A stretch of DNA of 64,000 bases from the NCBI RefSeq assembly GCF_016031615.1, contig NZ_JACYXC010000001.1, positions 4,340,001 through 4,404,000 of the forward strand. The letters are read 5' to 3'. A program made the translations under genes and the position numbers. This document shows positions 59,214 through 64,000 of this stretch, piece after piece. The number at the start of each line of letters is the position of its first letter. The stretch's first letter is position 1. This DNA is from Streptomyces pactum (lineage in GTDB: Bacteria; Actinomycetota; Actinomycetes; Streptomycetales; Streptomycetaceae). A model generated the notes under the pieces. It ran no database searches. It was not told the origin of the DNA and was given only the letters and a program-made list of their open reading frames with translations.

Positions 59214-61031
59214 ATGACGGACTCGCCAGACAGCGCAACCGCTCCGACCGGCAGCGGCGACGGGACCCGGCCGGGCACCGCCCCGGCCGTCGGCAGCCCG
59301 GTCGCCGCGCCCGACGCCGCCGCCCCGGCGGGTGGCCCGGACGGTGGCGACCGGGTCGTCGCGCCGGCCGAACCGGTGACCGCACCGGCCGCCGGCGGCC
59401 CGGCCGGGCCGCCGGCCGACGGCAATCCGGTGGCCGCGCCCGGCCACCGGACCGCCGCCGACGTCCTCACCGCCCAGCTCGTCGCCCGGCTGGTGCGCGG
59501 TGTGGTGGCCGAGGCGGGCCGTGAGCCGTCCGGGAAGCGGGGGCCGGCGGCCTGGACCGCCAACCACTCCCCGTTCACCGGCGACAAGCTCGCCGACCTC
59601 CCCGAGTCCACGCCCGAGGACGTCGCCACCGCCTTCGAGCGGGCGCGCGACGCCCAGCGGGTGTGGGCCGACACCCCGGTGCGCCGCCGTGCCGCGGTGC
59701 TGCTCCGCTTCCACGACCTGCTGCTGCGGCGGCAGTCGGAGATCCTCGACATCATCCAGCTGGAGACCGGCAAGACCCGGCTGCACGCGCACGAGGAGAT
59801 CCAGGGCGTGGCGGTCGCCGCCCGCCACTACGGGCTGAAGGCCGCCGCCTACCTGCGGCCGAAGTCCCACCTCGGGGTCATCCCCACCCTCACCAAGGTC
59901 ACCGAACTGCGCCAGCCGCGCGGCGTGGTGGCCCAGATCGTGCCGTGGAACTACCCGCTGGAGCTGTCGGTCGGCGACGCGCTGCCCGCCTTCGTCTCCG
60001 GCAACGCCGTGGTGATGAAGCCCGACACCCAGACCGCGCTCACCGCGCTGTGGGCGCGCGAGCTGCTGATCGAGGCCGGACTCCCGGCCGAGGTCTGGCA
60101 GATCGTGGTCGGCGAGGGCCCGGTGATCGGCCCCGCGGTGGTGGAGCGCGGCGACTACGTCGCCTTCACCGGCTCCACCGCCACCGGCCGCGAGGTGGCG
60201 CGCAGCGCCGCCGGGCGCCTGGTGGGCTGCTCACTGGAGCTGGGCGGCAAGAACGCCATGCTGGTGCTCCGCGACGCCGACCTGGACAAGGCCGCGGCCG
60301 GCGCGGTGCGCGCCTGCTTCTCCTCCGCCGGCCAGCTGTGCATCTCCATCGAGCGGCTGTACGTCCACGCCTCGGTGGCCGACGACTTCGTATCCCGGTT
60401 CGCCGCCCGTACCCGGGCGATGCGGCTGGGCACCGCGCTGGCGTACGGCGCGGACATGGGCTCCCTGGTCTCCGCCCGTCAGCTGGAGACCGTCACCCGC
60501 CACGTGCGGGACGCCGTGGACAAGGGCGCCACCGTGATCACTGGGGGCCGCCCCCGCCCGGACGTCGGCCCGCTCTTCTTCGAACCCACCATCCTGGAGG
60601 GCGTGGAGGAGCCCATGGCGGTCTGCGGGGAGGAGACCTTCGGCCCGGTGGTGTCGGTGTACCGGTTCACCGACGAGGACGAGGCGGTGGAGCTGGCCAA
60701 CGCCACCCGGTACGGGCTCAACGCCAGCGTCTGGTCGAAGGACGGCCGGCGCGCCCGCGCGGTGGCCGCCCGGCTCCGCGCCGGCACGGTCAACGTCAAC
60801 GAGGGCTACGCCGCGGCGTACGGCAGCGTCCGCGCGCCGATGGGTGGCATGGGCGATTCGGGCCTGGGCCGCCGCCACGGCTCCGAGGGCATCCTGAAGT
60901 TCACCGAGGCGCAGACCGTGGCCCACCAGCGGGTGATGCCGCTCGCCCCGGCGTTCGGCATGGACGACGAGAAGTACGCCGCCTTCCTCAGCCGCAGCCT
61001 GCGGGTGATGAGGACCCTGCGCCTGCGCTGA
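59214..61031 (+). CDS. Succinate-semialdehyde dehydrogenase (aldehyde dehydrogenase family)
   Basis: A 605-residue enzyme. The first 80 residues are Ala/Pro/Gly-rich and unusual for the family. The ALDH fold then runs from the NHSPFTGDKLADLPES opening through the NAD(P)-site IVPWNYPLEL and FTGSTATGREVARSAA to the catalytic Glu in LELGGKNAML and the catalytic Cys in SAGQLCISIERL. PMGGMGDSGLGRRHG is the usual C-terminal block. It oxidises succinic semialdehyde to succinate (GABA shunt); other aldehydes cannot be excluded. TACCCT lies 6 bases upstream of ATG 59214 and there is no ribosome site, fitting leaderless expression. Confidence 0.9.
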   Translation: MTDSPDSATAPTGSGDGTRPGTAPAVGSPVAAPDAAAPAGGPDGGDRVVAPAEPVTAPAAGGPAGPPADGNPVAAPGHRTAADVLTAQLVARLVRGVVAEAGREPSGKRGPAAWTANHSPFTGDKLADLPESTPEDVATAFERARDAQRVWADTPVRRRAAVLLRFHDLLLRRQSEILDIIQLETGKTRLHAHEEIQGVAVAARHYGLKAAAYLRPKSHLGVIPTLTKVTELRQPRGVVAQIVPWNYPLELSVGDALPAFVSGNAVVMKPDTQTALTALWARELLIEAGLPAEVWQIVVGEGPVIGPAVVERGDYVAFTGSTATGREVARSAAGRLVGCSLELGGKNAMLVLRDADLDKAAAGAVRACFSSAGQLCISIERLYVHASVADDFVSRFAARTRAMRLGTALAYGADMGSLVSARQLETVTRHVRDAVDKGATVITGGRPRPDVGPLFFEPTILEGVEEPMAVCGEETFGPVVSVYRFTDEDEAVELANATRYGLNASVWSKDGRRARAVAARLRAGTVNVNEGYAAAYGSVRAPMGGMGDSGLGRRHGSEGILKFTEAQTVAHQRVMPLAPAFGMDDEKYAAFLSRSLRVMRTLRLR

Positions 61032-61311
61032 CCCGCCACGACCCGGCGGGCCCGGCACCATCCGGGCCCGCCGGCCGCCCTGGGGCCCGGCCCGCTCCCG
61101 CCGGGCCCGCCCCCGCCCCTCCGGCTCCGCGTTGTACACGTCCGGTCCGGCCCCCGCCCCGGGGCCCGCTCCGGCCCCCCGCCCCACGCCCGTCCCGCCC
61201 GGCCCCCTCCCGGGATGGTCCCGCCGAACCCGCTGTCCCCGTCGAACCCGCTCTCCCCGTCACCGTCCCCCGACCGCCTCCGGGGGCAGGGCGCAGCCGA
61301 TGGAGGTACCC

Positions 61312-63597
<2,286 letters not shown>

Positions 63598-63614
63598 ACG
63601 GGCGGCTCCACGAG

Positions 63615-63659
63615 GCGAGGGGCCGTACCCGGATGTCGCATCCGGGTACGGCCCCTCGC
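63615..63659. terminator. Perfect 21-bp bidirectional terminator
   Basis: Bases 63615-63635 are the exact inverse complement of 63639-63659, with a TCG loop. It lies 18 bases after the GMC oxidoreductase stop and about 80 bases beyond the stop of the converging LAXTG protein gene, so it can terminate both. Confidence 0.93.
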
Positions 63660-63738
63660 TCATCGTCCGCCGGCGCTCACCGGCACGTGGCCGGTGAGCC
63701 CGGTGCGGCACGGGTGGTGGTGCTCCCGCGGTGCTCCG

Positions 63739-64000
63739 TTACGCGGCGGCACCGGCGCCACGGCGGCGGCGCACGACGAAGATCGCACCCGCGCCCGCGG
63801 CCATCGCGACGCCACCGATCACGGCGATCGTCGGCAGCGCGGAGGAGGAACCGGTCTCGGCCAGCTCACCGGTCACCGGCAGCTCCTCCAGGCCGCCCTG
63901 CGGGGCCGGCTTGGGCTTCTCGGTGCTCGGCTTGCCCTCGGCCGGCGGCACCTCGGTGCCCGGCTTGGTGCCCGCGACCAGGACGTCGAACTCGTAATCC
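63739..64000 (-). CDS. Sortase-anchored surface protein, C-terminal end (5' part outside window)
   Basis: The frame is open to the window edge and ends at 63739. The last part is a cell-wall sorting signal: Pro/Lys-rich spacer (GKPSTEKPKPAPQGG), LAETG, a membrane helix (LPTIAVIGGVAMAAGAGAIFVV) and the basic tail RRRRGAGAAA. LAXTG is the motif of class E sortases of streptomycetes. Upstream residues DYEFDVLVAGTKPGTEVPP suggest the end of an immunoglobulin-like or Cna-like domain. The protein would be linked to peptidoglycan; function is unknown without the rest. Confidence 0.88.
   Translation of the reverse strand, partial: DYEFDVLVAGTKPGTEVPPAEGKPSTEKPKPAPQGGLEELPVTGELAETGSSSALPTIAVIGGVAMAAGAGAIFVVRRRRGAGAAA

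Noticed and set aside
55111..59385. A minus-strand open frame of more than 1400 codons across the M64 peptidase and kinase genes
   Set aside because: It runs through intergenic DNA and antisense to recognised domains; composition is that of a shadow frame.

Overview
The window is chromosomal DNA of very high G+C content with strong third-position G/C bias. Purine-rich ribosome binding sites, many GTG starts and several likely leaderless genes fit this, as do a DtxR-type iron regulator with its 19-bp iron box and an LAXTG sortase signal. Together these point to Streptomyces or a very close relative. From memory, the order citrate synthase, pdxH, SIS protein, dmdR1, purU, ECF sigma, STAS protein follows the S. 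coelicolor SCO4387-SCO4410 neighbourhood; I could not check this.

Layout. 1-4.3 kb: the end of an enoyl-CoA hydratase gene coupled to a TetR regulator, then citrate synthase and pdxH, divergently arranged. A structured transcript with a 12-codon ORF lies beyond pdxH on the opposite strand. 4.3-7.9 kb: a PAS/GAF sensor, then the GlcNAc-6-phosphate-type SIS enzyme (nagS-like) with a DasR-like site in its promoter, divergent from the iron regulator dmdR1. 7.9-13 kb: a long gene-poor stretch with an SOS-like palindrome, an alpha/beta hydrolase, a conserved hypothetical, a small secreted SH3-like protein and an AhpD-like protein. 13.2-17.9 kb: an iron-responsive group (siderophore-type acyltransferase, penicillin acylase family protein, siderophore-interacting reductase) around a near-perfect DmdR1 box. 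The window therefore contains both the regulator and a probable target.

18-26.4 kb is the accessory-looking part. It holds a twice-frameshifted RibD/DHFR pseudogene, a 48-codon orphan, two STAND (HTH/NB-ARC/TPR) NTPases and a decayed ATP-binding protein gene between them. 26.4-32.4 kb: a PPOX protein, an AraC/glyoxalase pair, an ABC exporter pair and a prim-pol domain protein. 32.7-40.2 kb: an NsdA-like regulator, a proline/glycine-rich membrane protein with an internal 27-bp repeat array, a lipoprotein solute-binding protein, a conserved small protein and purU.

40.3-51.2 kb is a signalling block: ECF sigma factor translationally coupled to a zinc-finger/mycothiol-type anti-sigma protein, a STAS anti-anti-sigma factor, a NarL-type two-component system with a His-rich kinase N-terminus, an orphan HNH nuclease toxin of the kind linked to contractile injection systems, and a PAS/GAF/PP2C phosphatase. 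51.6-57 kb: an HTH-TPR regulator, a prolyl aminopeptidase-like hydrolase and a secreted M64 metallopeptidase. The last two, and probably the regulator, share an exactly spaced two-part promoter motif, so they may form a small regulon. 57-64 kb: a Ser/Thr kinase, succinic semialdehyde dehydrogenase, a GMC oxidoreductase and the C-terminus of a sortase-anchored protein.

Several genes carry single-base frameshifts in G/C runs. Some may be real decay, but the number suggests checking the assembly first.
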